Positions 53,551-62,974 are shown, counted from the first letter of the stretch. The stretch: DNA of 64,000 nt from Bacteroidota bacterium (GCA_016776505.1 JADHTG010000011.1:1-64000); one strand, 5' to 3'. Program-made: numbers and translations. The notes: a model not told the origin generated them from the letters alone.

Positions 53551-54756
53551 TCATATCTTTCTCAACAATGCCTTCATAAATTCATCGCCTTTCAGCTCTC
53601 CATAAAAGCCATTCTTCACACTTTCTTCATTGTATTCAACAACATCATCTCCTGCCACACCCGGATGATATATGATAAATGGAACGGAATCATGTGTATG
53701 AGTTCGTAGATCGCAAGGTGTGGGATGATCAGGAAGCAAAGCCAAAGCGACATCTTCTTTCATTTTTGCAGTTTCTTCCATCAGGAATTTAACCACTCTA
53801 TTGTCCAGATATTCGATGGTTTTTGTTTTCAACTCAGCATTCCCTTCATGTCCGGCTTCATCAGAAGCTTCAATATGCAGATACACTAAATCGACTTCTT
53901 CCAATGCTTTCAAAGCAGCTTCTGCTTTTCCCTCGTAATTGGTGGTATACAATCCGGTTGAACCGGGGACTTTAATTCCTTTCATCCCTGCATAGGCTCC
54001 AATACCGTAAATCAAATCAACAGCAGATATAACAGCGCCTCTGATGCTATATAATTCCTGTAGTGTTTTCATTTTTGGTTTATGGCCGGGCGACCAGGGC
54101 CAGATGGAATTAGCCGGATCCTTGCCTGCTGCTATTCTTTCCAGGTTAACAGGATGTTTTGCCAGTATTGCCTGGGATTTAAGTATCAGCTCATTCAAAA
54201 GATCTCCAGTTACTGATTTTGAATTATTTGGCTTTACCAGGACATCTCTAAATGGCGTGCCGGGCACATCATGAGGTGGAGTACAATTGAAATTATTCAG
54301 CCCATTTTTTACCACCAGTAAATGCCTGTAGCTTACACCTGGATGGAAAGTAATGCTGTCTGAATCCAATTCTATCTTCAGGGCTGAAATCAGCTCCTGG
54401 GCTTCTTCATTGGAAATATGACCTGCAGAATGATTTTTGATGATCCCCTTCTTTAAGCAAATGAGATTACAGCGCATGGCTAAATCCCTTTCGTCCAGTT
54501 CCACTCCCATGCTGGCTGCTTCCAGCACTCCCCGCCCCTGGTAAACTTCCTTCACATCATAGCCTAAGACCGCCATGTTTGCGATTTCACTTCCGGGTGG
54601 CATGTCGGGAGGCACTGTCTGTAAAAGTCCGGCACGGCCCATCTGAGCCAGCCTGTCGATGCTGGGTTTGCTGGCCGCTTGCAAGGGTGTTTTATTACCC
54701 AGGCGTTCCATTGGATAATCGGCCATCCCGTCTCCTAAAATGATGATATACTTCAT
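53551..54756 (-). CDS. apgM: ApgM-family enzyme: independent phosphoglycerate mutase or ThrB2-type homoserine kinase
   Basis: This 401-residue member of the alkaline-phosphatase superfamily starts with the metal-binding IILGDGMAD and the nucleophile serine S56 in PPGSEIAN. GRGVLEAASMG, CNLICLK, NHSAGHIS, HIEASDEAGHEG and the late LPDHPTP block complete the two-metal site. By family it can be a cofactor-independent phosphoglycerate mutase of the archaeal type. A branch of this family has, however, been identified as the homoserine kinase of Bacteroides and Desulfovibrio. The location at the end of an operon containing thrC favours the kinase role here. It starts nine bases after the C1 peptidase stop. 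Confidence 0.9.
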   Translation of the reverse strand: MKYIIILGDGMADYPMERLGNKTPLQAASKPSIDRLAQMGRAGLLQTVPPDMPPGSEIANMAVLGYDVKEVYQGRGVLEAASMGVELDERDLAMRCNLICLKKGIIKNHSAGHISNEEAQELISALKIELDSDSITFHPGVSYRHLLVVKNGLNNFNCTPPHDVPGTPFRDVLVKPNNSKSVTGDLLNELILKSQAILAKHPVNLERIAAGKDPANSIWPWSPGHKPKMKTLQELYSIRGAVISAVDLIYGIGAYAGMKGIKVPGSTGLYTTNYEGKAEAALKALEEVDLVYLHIEASDEAGHEGNAELKTKTIEYLDNRVVKFLMEETAKMKEDVALALLPDHPTPCDLRTHTHDSVPFIIYHPGVAGDDVVEYNEESVKNGFYGELKGDEFMKALLRKI

Positions 54757-54765
54757 GACCCCGTT

Positions 54766-57606
54766 TTATTCAGATTTCATTATCTTAAATGATTCTTCAA
54801 TGCTGTTATAATTCAGTTGGACTATATAATAGCCTTTTGCTAAATCAGACATATCAATTTGGAATTGCCTGGAATTAGCTCCTGCCCTTTTTTGATCAGT
54901 GAATAAGAGATTGCCTTTCAGATCAAAAACAGAAATAAAAATTGGCGAATATGTGTTTTCATTAAGATTCACAAACAGTTTGTCTTTTGCAGGATTAGGA
55001 TACACCTGAATACGCTCCGATTTTATTTCCAAAACCGATTGCAATAAATCCGCACTGATTTCAACAAAATAAAGGGAGGTTAAGCTGCTATCGACAATCC
55101 TGTAGGTAAACTTGTCTGTTCCCGTGAAGTCCGTTTCATGAATATAGAGAATTCTAGAATTCACTGAATCAACAACTAACTTCCCATATTGAGGTTGTTG
55201 TGGAATCTCACAACGGATGCTGTTTCCTGATTTGCTATAGCCACTGAACACCAGTATGCTGTCATTTTGCTTTTGAAGTAAACGCCTGGACCAGGCTTCT
55301 GAATTGACCCATGCTTTTTCTGAAAAGTTTTTCAAAGTTCCTGTATTATTGGAATCTGACTTATCATCAAGCGTGAATCCTGATCTTTCATCGAATTTCC
55401 AATAGGCCAGCAGACCATTTTCTTTCCCTGCCAAAGGTAAAAACATATAATCCCTGATTTGCTTTTCATTTCTGACATAATTCCATATCCTGACTTCATC
55501 CAGTTCACCTTGATAATACCAGGTATTTCCTTTCATACAGCCAATGTAAAGATTTTTTGTACCCCTGTAATGTGCATCTGCCTTCCGCTCACCTGCCAGT
55601 ATTCCATCTCTTAAAATAGTTTGCATCATTGAAGTGGTATCATAGGTAATTGTCCAATGATGCCATTCTGAGTCTGTATACACTTCATCGGTATGCACAT
55701 CATCCCCCCAAAAGCCACACATGAGTTTGTTGTCCCGAAAGCCTATATGCAAACCATAATGACCCTTATTCCATGTACCTGCACCAATTACAAACTGGTT
55801 GGAAGGATCCGGATTTCTCTTTGCCCAAAACTCTATGGTGAAATCATGGTTTGAAATATCGATTCCTGAACCACAGTTTACACAATCGTTATCACCATCG
55901 TATTTCAATGCATAACCAGAGCCAGCAACCGGTAAATAAAGACTATTTGAAACAACTACTGTATTTGATGGTGTTGAAAGTAGGCCATTGTATCTTGCTT
56001 TGACTTTATATTGTGTTCCATTGGGTACAAGCACTTCTTCTAAAAACGTATCTGTTGCAAACTTATATTCATAGCCATCTTTAAAAATGACATAATCGGT
56101 CAGACCGCTTACATCTGAAGGTTTGTTCCAGGTCAGGTGATAAGTGCCTGATTCTTCATTCACGGCCAGGTTTTCCGGTGGAAAGGCAGTAGAAAGCATC
56201 ATGATGGAAGATCTTGTTAAACCATGGTTCACAATATCTAAGAGGCTGTCATCTGATGAATATTCCTTTATGCCATTCCTGTAGTCCATAATTGACCAGG
56301 AAATCAGCTGGCCTGCAGCACTTGTATCTTCATCATCTTCAGTAATGCTGATAAAAACCCTCGCCATTTCCAAATCCTCCAGGTAAAGCAGGGGACTGAT
56401 ATCAAAACCCATTTCAATAGGATCCTCATTATTACCCTGCATTGGATATGGACCACCTCTTTTATTCAATTGATAGAGGCTTATTTCATAATCAGGAACG
56501 GTATCATTAACATATTCTGCAATCCCAATTTTTATACTGAGTTTATTTCTTTTCTCGTGCTGTAATTTTAGTTTTAGGCTCATTTCAGGTTTGACCTGTT
56601 CTTTTTCAGGAATTACGATGTACACCTGTCCGTTTGATATACCGCCTTCACTCACTTTGAGTGCAAGATTTCTGTAAAGATTGTAAGCCCGACCAGAGTC
56701 TGCCCAATTTGCACTCCAGGTATTCACCATGATCATAGCTCCTATTTCCCAATCACGCATATCCACAATTCCATCCCCGGTGATATCGATGTCGTTGGTG
56801 AATTTCTTGTCATTATTGATATCATAGCGCACTGAATCATCATAGCCGGCAAATGTCATGGCATGATCAACCGGATCTGACCATTCAATGATGATCCTTC
56901 TTCTTTCTTCATAGCCGCCTAATGGCAAAGGACGGTTTTTGGCAGAAGCGGCACCGGCAGAAAAGTTGACTATTCCCCCTGTTTCTGAACCTTCTCCATG
57001 ATGAACCAGATATTCCTTTAAAGTGTTTAATCCTTCAGGGGTATTGACTTTCAGTCTATAATAGCTGACGACCCTGTTATTCATAGCTCTGTAATAGGTA
57101 TCATATCCGCTTATCCAACCTTTATCACCAATCGGATATAAACCTCCATATTCCTTTAAATTCGGGCAACCGTTAACTTTCAGGATTTGCCAGCCATCTG
57201 TATAATTTGATCCGTTTTCATCGTTTCCCTTGTTTAAAAAGTTGTAGGTAAAATGGGAAGGATACTGATTGACAGAATCATCTGAAGACAAATCTCTTAA
57301 ACGGTTGACTTCATAAGTATAAATATAGGCAATTCCACTGGCCTGGCTGCAGCTGCCTCCACTTTGCAATACAACGCTTCTGAAGTATTTATTCTGGGTA
57401 TTGTCCACCCGGGAAGGCAAGGTGTTTCGATAAACAGACATTTCCGGGCTCCATTCTGGAATGTCTTCTATCTCCTGCTCAGTAAGCTCCCTGAAACCAC
57501 CGACTATCCAGGGATCTCCATTGGGATCGGGATTTATATTTTGAAGATTTTGGGCATAATTCGAAAACACGAAAAGGCTAAACACGAAAACAAATAGATT
57601 CTTCAT
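54766..57606 (-). CDS. Secreted C1 (papain-like) peptidase with FN3, LamG and T9SS domains
   Basis: The protein is 946 residues from ATG 57606; the longer frame to 57729 adds a non-signal stretch and is rejected. A signal peptide (1-18) is followed by the peptidase (about 60-335) with Q81, C86 in GGSCSQASG, H248 in DHAMTFAGYD and N295 in VNTWSANWADSG, the full papain set. Between H and N lies an EF-hand/dockerin-like loop (274-285). Then come an unassigned beta region, an FN3 domain (about 476-553), a LamG jelly roll (about 565-760), a cadherin-like segment and a T9SS type A domain (868-946). It should be exposed on the cell surface. Confidence 0.85.
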   Translation of the reverse strand: MKNLFVFVFSLFVFSNYAQNLQNINPDPNGDPWIVGGFRELTEQEIEDIPEWSPEMSVYRNTLPSRVDNTQNKYFRSVVLQSGGSCSQASGIAYIYTYEVNRLRDLSSDDSVNQYPSHFTYNFLNKGNDENGSNYTDGWQILKVNGCPNLKEYGGLYPIGDKGWISGYDTYYRAMNNRVVSYYRLKVNTPEGLNTLKEYLVHHGEGSETGGIVNFSAGAASAKNRPLPLGGYEERRRIIIEWSDPVDHAMTFAGYDDSVRYDINNDKKFTNDIDITGDGIVDMRDWEIGAMIMVNTWSANWADSGRAYNLYRNLALKVSEGGISNGQVYIVIPEKEQVKPEMSLKLKLQHEKRNKLSIKIGIAEYVNDTVPDYEISLYQLNKRGGPYPMQGNNEDPIEMGFDISPLLYLEDLEMARVFISITEDDEDTSAAGQLISWSIMDYRNGIKEYSSDDSLLDIVNHGLTRSSIMMLSTAFPPENLAVNEESGTYHLTWNKPSDVSGLTDYVIFKDGYEYKFATDTFLEEVLVPNGTQYKVKARYNGLLSTPSNTVVVSNSLYLPVAGSGYALKYDGDNDCVNCGSGIDISNHDFTIEFWAKRNPDPSNQFVIGAGTWNKGHYGLHIGFRDNKLMCGFWGDDVHTDEVYTDSEWHHWTITYDTTSMMQTILRDGILAGERKADAHYRGTKNLYIGCMKGNTWYYQGELDEVRIWNYVRNEKQIRDYMFLPLAGKENGLLAYWKFDERSGFTLDDKSDSNNTGTLKNFSEKAWVNSEAWSRRLLQKQNDSILVFSGYSKSGNSIRCEIPQQPQYGKLVVDSVNSRILYIHETDFTGTDKFTYRIVDSSLTSLYFVEISADLLQSVLEIKSERIQVYPNPAKDKLFVNLNENTYSPIFISVFDLKGNLLFTDQKRAGANSRQFQIDMSDLAKGYYIVQLNYNSIEESFKIMKSE

Positions 57607-57725
57607 CGGGTGTTTTTTGAAATCTGAAACAAACTTAGCAAAGTGGGAGTTAATGGCAAAGGAAAATCTGCCGACTGTCCCAGCACTGTTTCTCGCAGAG
57701 GACGGTGAAGATTCTCTTGAGAAAC

Positions 57726-59153
57726 TCAATCTTTCACCAGCAGATTCCTCACCTCCCTGGAGGCATAGACTTTTGCTTCTGAGAAATAGTGCTCATGGTT
57801 GACAACGATTTTGTTCAGCCGGTAGTGATAATTCACCATGAGGCCGGCTGACTGCCTCAAACCATTGTCTGACAGATCAGCCATCCAGTTAATATGCTGG
57901 ATCTTGGCTCCGTTTGACAGGTGAAAATGCGCTACAGGATCGAACGCCCTGTCCCCTTTTTTTTCATGGATCAAATAATGGGCACAAAACCGGAGCAAGG
58001 GTATTTTAATCGCCTCCCTTTTGTTTTTATTTTTATGCCAATCCGAATTTAAAATTTTTAGCAATCCCTCGTTGGCAGAAAAAGTCTTAGCCAGTTTTTT
58101 GATTTTCTCCCCCTCTTTCATGCTTAGCACATCATCATGGTCCAATAAATAAGCTTCCAGCCATTGGCGAAACTTAGGAATGGGAGAAAGTGTTGCATAA
58201 AACTTTAGATTGGTAAATTCAGACGAAAGTTTATTGACGACTCTCTTGATTAGGAAATTACCATAACTGATGCCTTTCAATCCTTTTTGTGTGGCCGTGA
58301 TGGAGTAGAAAATAGCCGTATTGGCATCTTTGGGATCAATTGGTGTTTTGCTTTCATCAAGTAATTCATGAATATTATCCGCCATTCCTTTTGTTAGAGC
58401 TACTTCCACAAATATCAGGGGTTCGTTGGGCAGCTTGTAATGCAGGAAGGCATAAATGCGTTTGTCGGAATGTATCCTGTGCTTCAGGTTTCCCCATGTT
58501 TTGATTTCGTGAACAGCTTCGTATTCCATCAGTTTTTCAAGCAAAATTGCAGGGGAATTCCAATTAATTTCCACCAGATCTAATAAATTAATATCAAAAA
58601 ATCCTCTAAGAATCCTTTTGATATCATTATCCAGTTTCTTTAAGCGGGGTAATGTCGGTATCAGCGGGATAAGCTCTCGCCTCATTTCTTTCAAGAATAT
58701 AAATCCATCAGGTAAAAGGATGAATTGCCTGAGTAATTTAACCCGGGGAGGAATGAGAGCTTTCGTCAGTTCCAACTCAGCTACTATTTTTTGGTCTTCG
58801 TTTTTTGCTTTACGAAGTTTTCTTATTTTATCATTCAATAGTTTTGTATTGATATCAAAATCACGAGCTAAAATCCTAAGAAATCGAGCCTTGCCTTCAC
58901 TATTGAGATTTATGTAGATCATTCCAAGATGTACTACCCTGGATTGATTTGATATCTCGCCACCTGTTTCTTCAATGCATATGCGAGCCAGGTTTTTTAT
59001 CGCTTCCTCATCATCTTTGTTTAAGGACGGATTTATATGGAAGGGAACTTTTCCGCTTTCAAGCCATGCTTTAGTGATTTTATCTATTGTTGCCTGACTG
59101 ATTCCTTCTATGGATTGTTCAATTTTTATTTCTTCTGATTGTTTTGACATCAA
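57726..59153 (-). CDS. Malonyl-CoA decarboxylase
   Basis: This 475-residue enzyme converts malonyl-CoA to acetyl-CoA and CO2. The N-terminal helical domain includes RFLRILARDFDI (91-102). The GNAT-like catalytic domain shows YSITATQKGLKGISYGNFLIKRV (283-305), with a serine at 284, and DPVAHFHLSNGA (405-416) with the expected catalytic histidine H411, followed by MVNYHY. Two methionines precede SKQ, and either could start translation. It lies 36 bases after thrC and is probably co-transcribed. Malonyl-CoA decarboxylase is more often found next to malonate genes, so this context is unusual. Confidence 0.9.
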   Translation of the reverse strand: MMSKQSEEIKIEQSIEGISQATIDKITKAWLESGKVPFHINPSLNKDDEEAIKNLARICIEETGGEISNQSRVVHLGMIYINLNSEGKARFLRILARDFDINTKLLNDKIRKLRKAKNEDQKIVAELELTKALIPPRVKLLRQFILLPDGFIFLKEMRRELIPLIPTLPRLKKLDNDIKRILRGFFDINLLDLVEINWNSPAILLEKLMEYEAVHEIKTWGNLKHRIHSDKRIYAFLHYKLPNEPLIFVEVALTKGMADNIHELLDESKTPIDPKDANTAIFYSITATQKGLKGISYGNFLIKRVVNKLSSEFTNLKFYATLSPIPKFRQWLEAYLLDHDDVLSMKEGEKIKKLAKTFSANEGLLKILNSDWHKNKNKREAIKIPLLRFCAHYLIHEKKGDRAFDPVAHFHLSNGAKIQHINWMADLSDNGLRQSAGLMVNYHYRLNKIVVNHEHYFSEAKVYASREVRNLLVKD

Positions 59154-59189
59154 ATTATCTATAAGGATTTAATAAATCTTTATATGAAA

Positions 59190-60557
59190 TTATTTATACT
59201 TAATTAGCAAATAATCCCTGAAATCAGCATAGTTGCTGGCAAGACTGTCAAATGATTCTGCTTTGTCCTCCAATCCTGTCAAAGTCGCTGGTAAAGCTGG
59301 ATCAAAGCCCAATATCCTTCTTATTTCTTCAGGAAATTTTGCCGGATGAGCTGTTTCCAGGGAAATACAAAGCTGATCCTCATCAACTTGATGTCCTGCT
59401 AAATAAGCGTTTAATCCTGCCCAAGCGACAGAACCATGCGGTTCAAGTAAGACTTTGTGATTGTCCCATGCACCTTTAATCGTATTTCGTGTCTCATCTT
59501 CATTTATGCTGACAGCATAGATTTCTGCTCGCAATTGATCCATATCCGGCATTTTGCCTATTGCCCCTTTTTCATCCATGATTCCACCATAGAGGGCTAT
59601 TAAGCGGGACATATTGGAAGGATGTCCCACATTCATTGCGGAAGAGATGCAATTGCGTGAAGGTTCTATTTTCGTATAATGTCCTGTTTTCATAAATACA
59701 GGGAACACATCGTTTTCATTGGTTGCTACCACAAACTTCTTTACGGGCAATCCCATTTCTTTAGCCATTACACCACCCATCATATCTCCGAAATTGCCTG
59801 ATGGAATAGAAAAAATGACATCTTCATCGTCCTTTCCCTTTCGGAGTTTGGCAAAAGCATAAAAATAATAAACAGTTTGTGGAATCAATCGACCGATGTT
59901 GATTGAATTGGCTGAAGATAAATTCAAATGATCCAAACCGGAATCAGCAAAAGCTTCTTTGACCATGGCCTGGCAATCATCAAATTTTCCATCGATGGCA
60001 ATAATCTGCACATTTTTGCCCAGGGTAGTCATTTGTTTGCGTTGCCTTTCAGTGACTTCTTTTTCTGGGAAAAGAACAAGCACTCTGATATTGTCCAAGC
60101 CATAATAGGCATTGGCAATAGCACTGCCTGTATCTCCGGAAGTAGCCGTGAGTATCAGCAAATTTTTATCCTGCCTGCTAAGATAATAATTCATCAGCCT
60201 GGCCATCATGCGAGCAGCAAAGTCCTTGAATGAAGCAGTGGGACCCTGGTCCAGCCTCAGAATGTATTTGTTATCAACCACCTGTTCTAGTGGTACTTTA
60301 AAATTATAGGCATCTTTGACCAGATCAGATAGTACCCTTTCTTCCATCTCACCCACAAGAAACTTCCGTATGACCTCATAAGCAATTTCGAAATACTCCA
60401 TGTGTGAGAATGCTGCGATGTCTTCCTGTGTAAAATGAGGCAACTTCTCAGGCATGTATAATCCTTTATCAGGAGCTATTCCCTTAATCAATGCTTCAGG
60501 GAAGCTAACAGTTTTAGCCTGGAGGTTGGTGGAGTATAGTTTTAATGGTTTTATCAT
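59190..60557 (-). CDS. thrC: Threonine synthase
   Basis: This 455-residue PLP enzyme converts O-phosphohomoserine to threonine. The N-terminal LYSTNLQAKTVSFPEALIKGIAPDKGLYMPE is typical of the long bacterial/fungal class, and the PLP lysine is K111 in PTASFKDFAARMM. The phosphate-binding TATSGDTGSAIANAYYG and substrate-binding SIPSGNFGDMMGG blocks follow. It leads an apparent operon thrC, malonyl-CoA decarboxylase, C1 peptidase and ApgM-family enzyme. Homoserine dehydrogenase, which makes the precursor, is not in the window. Confidence 0.96.
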   Translation of the reverse strand: MIKPLKLYSTNLQAKTVSFPEALIKGIAPDKGLYMPEKLPHFTQEDIAAFSHMEYFEIAYEVIRKFLVGEMEERVLSDLVKDAYNFKVPLEQVVDNKYILRLDQGPTASFKDFAARMMARLMNYYLSRQDKNLLILTATSGDTGSAIANAYYGLDNIRVLVLFPEKEVTERQRKQMTTLGKNVQIIAIDGKFDDCQAMVKEAFADSGLDHLNLSSANSINIGRLIPQTVYYFYAFAKLRKGKDDEDVIFSIPSGNFGDMMGGVMAKEMGLPVKKFVVATNENDVFPVFMKTGHYTKIEPSRNCISSAMNVGHPSNMSRLIALYGGIMDEKGAIGKMPDMDQLRAEIYAVSINEDETRNTIKGAWDNHKVLLEPHGSVAWAGLNAYLAGHQVDEDQLCISLETAHPAKFPEEIRRILGFDPALPATLTGLEDKAESFDSLASNYADFRDYLLIKYK

Positions 60558-60798
60558 ATCGGTATTAAAATCACAAAATACAAATCACAAATGTCAAATA
60601 AAATACAAACAACAAAATTCAAATCTCAAATAAATTCCAAAATAGAAATTAGCAAAACTCAAACAATTTTGCCTACTTGGATTTTTCGATCATGGAAGAT
60701 AATAATTTATTTAATTTCAGAAGTTTTGAAAATTGACTTTTTGATATTGTGATTTATTTGTTTTTTGTTTTTGGAATTTGGAATTTGGAATTTGGAAT
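60558..60798. repeat. AT-rich spacer with four tandem GGAATTT units
   Basis: GGAATTT occurs four times in a row at 60773-60800, so the last unit supplies the first bases of the PLP enzyme's stop codon. The left part of the spacer is a series of AAATCACAAAT-like and AAATTCAAAT-like words that are partly complementary to the right part and could fold into an imperfect long hairpin. No gene is present. Confidence 0.75.
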
Positions 60799-62178
60799 TT
60801 ATATCTTATCCAGTGCCTGTTCCAGGTCATTAATGATGTCAGCAGGATCTTCAATGCCCACCGATAACCTGCAGGTGTTGGGTTTGATATCCGCTATTTT
60901 ACGTCCTTCCTCCCCTTGCTGCTGGTGAGTGGAGATGGCATTCAAAGTGGCCACAGATTTCACCCGACCCAGGTCCGTTGCCCGCCAAAACATCTGCAGT
61001 GCATCATAAAAAACACGGGAATTTTTTGACTCTAACGGGCTGTCTTCTCTGATTTCCACAGCCATCATGTAGCCAAACATGTTTTGATCTGTATCCGCTA
61101 ATTTCATGTAGTTCCTGGCGATTTCATGTGCTTCAAAGCTTCTTAAACCCGGGTAATGCACCCGATCTATTTTGGGATGATTTTCGAGAAATGTCGCTAC
61201 TTTCAAAGCTGTGTTGCTCATCTGTGCAAGCCGCATTCTCAGTGAACGTAAGTCATTTAAGATCATGATGGCATTCATGGGACTCAGGGCCGGTCCGTTA
61301 TCCCGGAAAGGCCAGAATTTGGCCCATGTAGCAAAATCTGCTTTCATCGCTTCTTCTCCGACTTTGGACGGAATGTTTTTCCTGGATGTAAGCAAACCTG
61401 CAATGGAAGTTCCGCTTGCACCGATTACTTTGGATGCCGACTGGATGACAATATCTGCTCCATGAAGAAGCGGACGGGTAAGCGCAGGTGAGGCACAAGT
61501 AGAATCAACTATGCATGGAATTCTGTTACTGTGAGCAAGGGCAGCGACTTTTTCAATATCAAAAATGGCAACAGAAGGATTGGAAGGAAACTCCCCGAAA
61601 AGGAAACGGGTGCCGGAATCTGTTTTTTCCTCCCACTCATGCATATCGAAAGGATTTTGTATCCATCGAACTTCAATCCCCTGCTCCTTCCACCTGCGCA
61701 CCCAGAATTGCTGGAATGTTCCTCCATACACCTTGGCACATGCAACAAAGTTTGGTGGTGGCAAAGTATCATCCTTCACCAAAAAGGGATCTGTTGCCAC
61801 CCTGACAGCAGCCATTCCGCTTCCGGTTGCCAGGCAACTGGCCTCGATATCAGATCCATAGGATTCTAACAAGGCCGTAGTTTCCTCAAGAAAATAAGTG
61901 GATGGATTTGCTATGCGTGAATAACACCAGTTTGGCATTTCATAGGCCAGACCTGCTTCCATTTCCGCGCTGTTATGATAGGCCTGGGCGGGACTCATAT
62001 AAATAGGTTCCATGATAGAACCATTGTTATTACGCAGTGATTCTTCATAATCATATAAACCATGAGTTGCAATGGTGTCAAATTTTCTTGTTTTCGCAAC
62101 CATGATTTTTCTGTGGCGCTCAGCGATCATTTCCTGACCGATCTTAACCCATTCTTCTTTTGTGAGATTTTTAATCAT
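60799..62178 (-). CDS. Cys/Met metabolism PLP enzyme (O-acetylhomoserine sulfhydrylase-like)
   Basis: This 459-residue enzyme of the cystathionine gamma-synthase family has the PLP lysine K250 in IQSASKVIGAS and the preceding aspartate in VDSTCASP. SRIANPST (87-94) and PSNPS (198-202) bind cofactor and substrate. The loop corresponding to the active-site cysteine of methionine gamma-lyase reads VYGGTF, glycine in place of cysteine, as in O-acetylhomoserine sulfhydrylases, which is the favoured activity. It is longer than usual at the N-terminus by about 40 residues. A divergent Lrp-type regulator gene 325 bases away suggests local control. Confidence 0.85.
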   Translation of the reverse strand: MIKNLTKEEWVKIGQEMIAERHRKIMVAKTRKFDTIATHGLYDYEESLRNNNGSIMEPIYMSPAQAYHNSAEMEAGLAYEMPNWCYSRIANPSTYFLEETTALLESYGSDIEASCLATGSGMAAVRVATDPFLVKDDTLPPPNFVACAKVYGGTFQQFWVRRWKEQGIEVRWIQNPFDMHEWEEKTDSGTRFLFGEFPSNPSVAIFDIEKVAALAHSNRIPCIVDSTCASPALTRPLLHGADIVIQSASKVIGASGTSIAGLLTSRKNIPSKVGEEAMKADFATWAKFWPFRDNGPALSPMNAIMILNDLRSLRMRLAQMSNTALKVATFLENHPKIDRVHYPGLRSFEAHEIARNYMKLADTDQNMFGYMMAVEIREDSPLESKNSRVFYDALQMFWRATDLGRVKSVATLNAISTHQQQGEEGRKIADIKPNTCRLSVGIEDPADIINDLEQALDKI

Positions 62179-62503
62179 GTTTAAGATTTTATGGTAATCA
62201 ATATTATTGTTTAACCAATTCGATAAGTTAATAATTGAGTTTTAGCGACTTTTTGCCCCTGCCCGTAAGGGAGAAGTCACTGAAAATCAGGACTCCCTTC
62301 AGGTTTTGGGGCAATTCCTGATTTTCAATTTCAATTTTATACACTTTTCTATTGTATTTATTAAAATTCAACTAACAAATATATTAAACTGCCTATATTT
62401 AATTCATATTGTTGAAAAATAGTTACTTTATTACTACTTTTGATTATGATTTATAACTTAATTAACTATTTTTTATAATATTTATCATTAAACATTTAAG
62501 AAA
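62179..62503. other. Divergent intergenic region with an inverted repeat
   Basis: The spacer between the divergent PLP enzyme and Lrp genes is 325 bases long. It holds a perfect 12-bp inverted repeat TGAAAATCAGGA (62281-62292) / TCCTGATTTTCA (62316-62327) and, further right, the promoter for the regulator gene. The repeat is placed where an Lrp-type operator could lie, but no known consensus is matched. No gene is visible. Confidence 0.55.
62412..62442 (+). promoter_or_regulatory. Bacteroidota sigma-A promoter (TTG-N20-TACTTTTG)
   Basis: TTG at 62412-62414 and TACTTTTG at 62435-62442 are separated by 20 bases, fitting both elements. The Lrp gene starts 61 bases downstream. Confidence 0.6.
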
Positions 62504-62974
62504 ATGGCTAATCCTTTTCAAATTGATATTCTCGATCGTAAAATACTGGATTTGATCACACTGGATGCACGCATCCCCTTCCTGGAAGTAGCGAGAAAGT
62601 GCCAGATTTCAGGTGCTGCGGTTCATCAGCGGGTTCAGAAACTTGTTCAGGCAGGCATTATTTCCGGTTCCGGATTCAATATCAATCCCAAAGGCCTGGG
62701 TTATATGACCTGTGCTTTCATTGGTATACAGGTCAACCTGATCTCCACCAGCACACATGATGAAGTGTTTAACAGGATACGTGAAATTCCTGAAATTGTG
62801 GAATGTCATCACATTACCGGACGTTATTCTTTGCTGCTGAAAATCTTCGCCCGCGACAACGAGCATTTGAAAAACCTGATAGTTGAGAAGATACAATCCA
62901 TTCCTGAGATCATCAGTACAGAAACTTTTATTTCCTTGCAGGAAGGATTTACAAGGACTTTGCCCGTGAAGTGA
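62504..62974 (+). CDS. Lrp/AsnC family transcriptional regulator
   Basis: This 156-residue DNA-binding protein has an N-terminal winged helix-turn-helix (ILDRKILDLITLDARIPFLEVARKC... SGAAVHQRVQKLVQAGII, residues 9-53). A linker and the C-terminal RAM/AsnC effector domain (66-156) follow, with the GRYSLLLKIFARD motif. Members sense amino acids and form octamers. The divergent position next to a Cys/Met-metabolism enzyme suggests that this enzyme is a target, with a sulfur amino acid as a possible effector. Length is typical. Confidence 0.93.
   Translation: MANPFQIDILDRKILDLITLDARIPFLEVARKCQISGAAVHQRVQKLVQAGIISGSGFNINPKGLGYMTCAFIGIQVNLISTSTHDEVFNRIREIPEIVECHHITGRYSLLLKIFARDNEHLKNLIVEKIQSIPEIISTETFISLQEGFTRTLPVK

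Noticed and set aside
61531-61869. 112-residue plus-strand frame inside the PLP enzyme gene
   Set aside because: It is antisense to a well-conserved enzyme, shows no family motif, and several such frames overlap there, as expected from codon bias.
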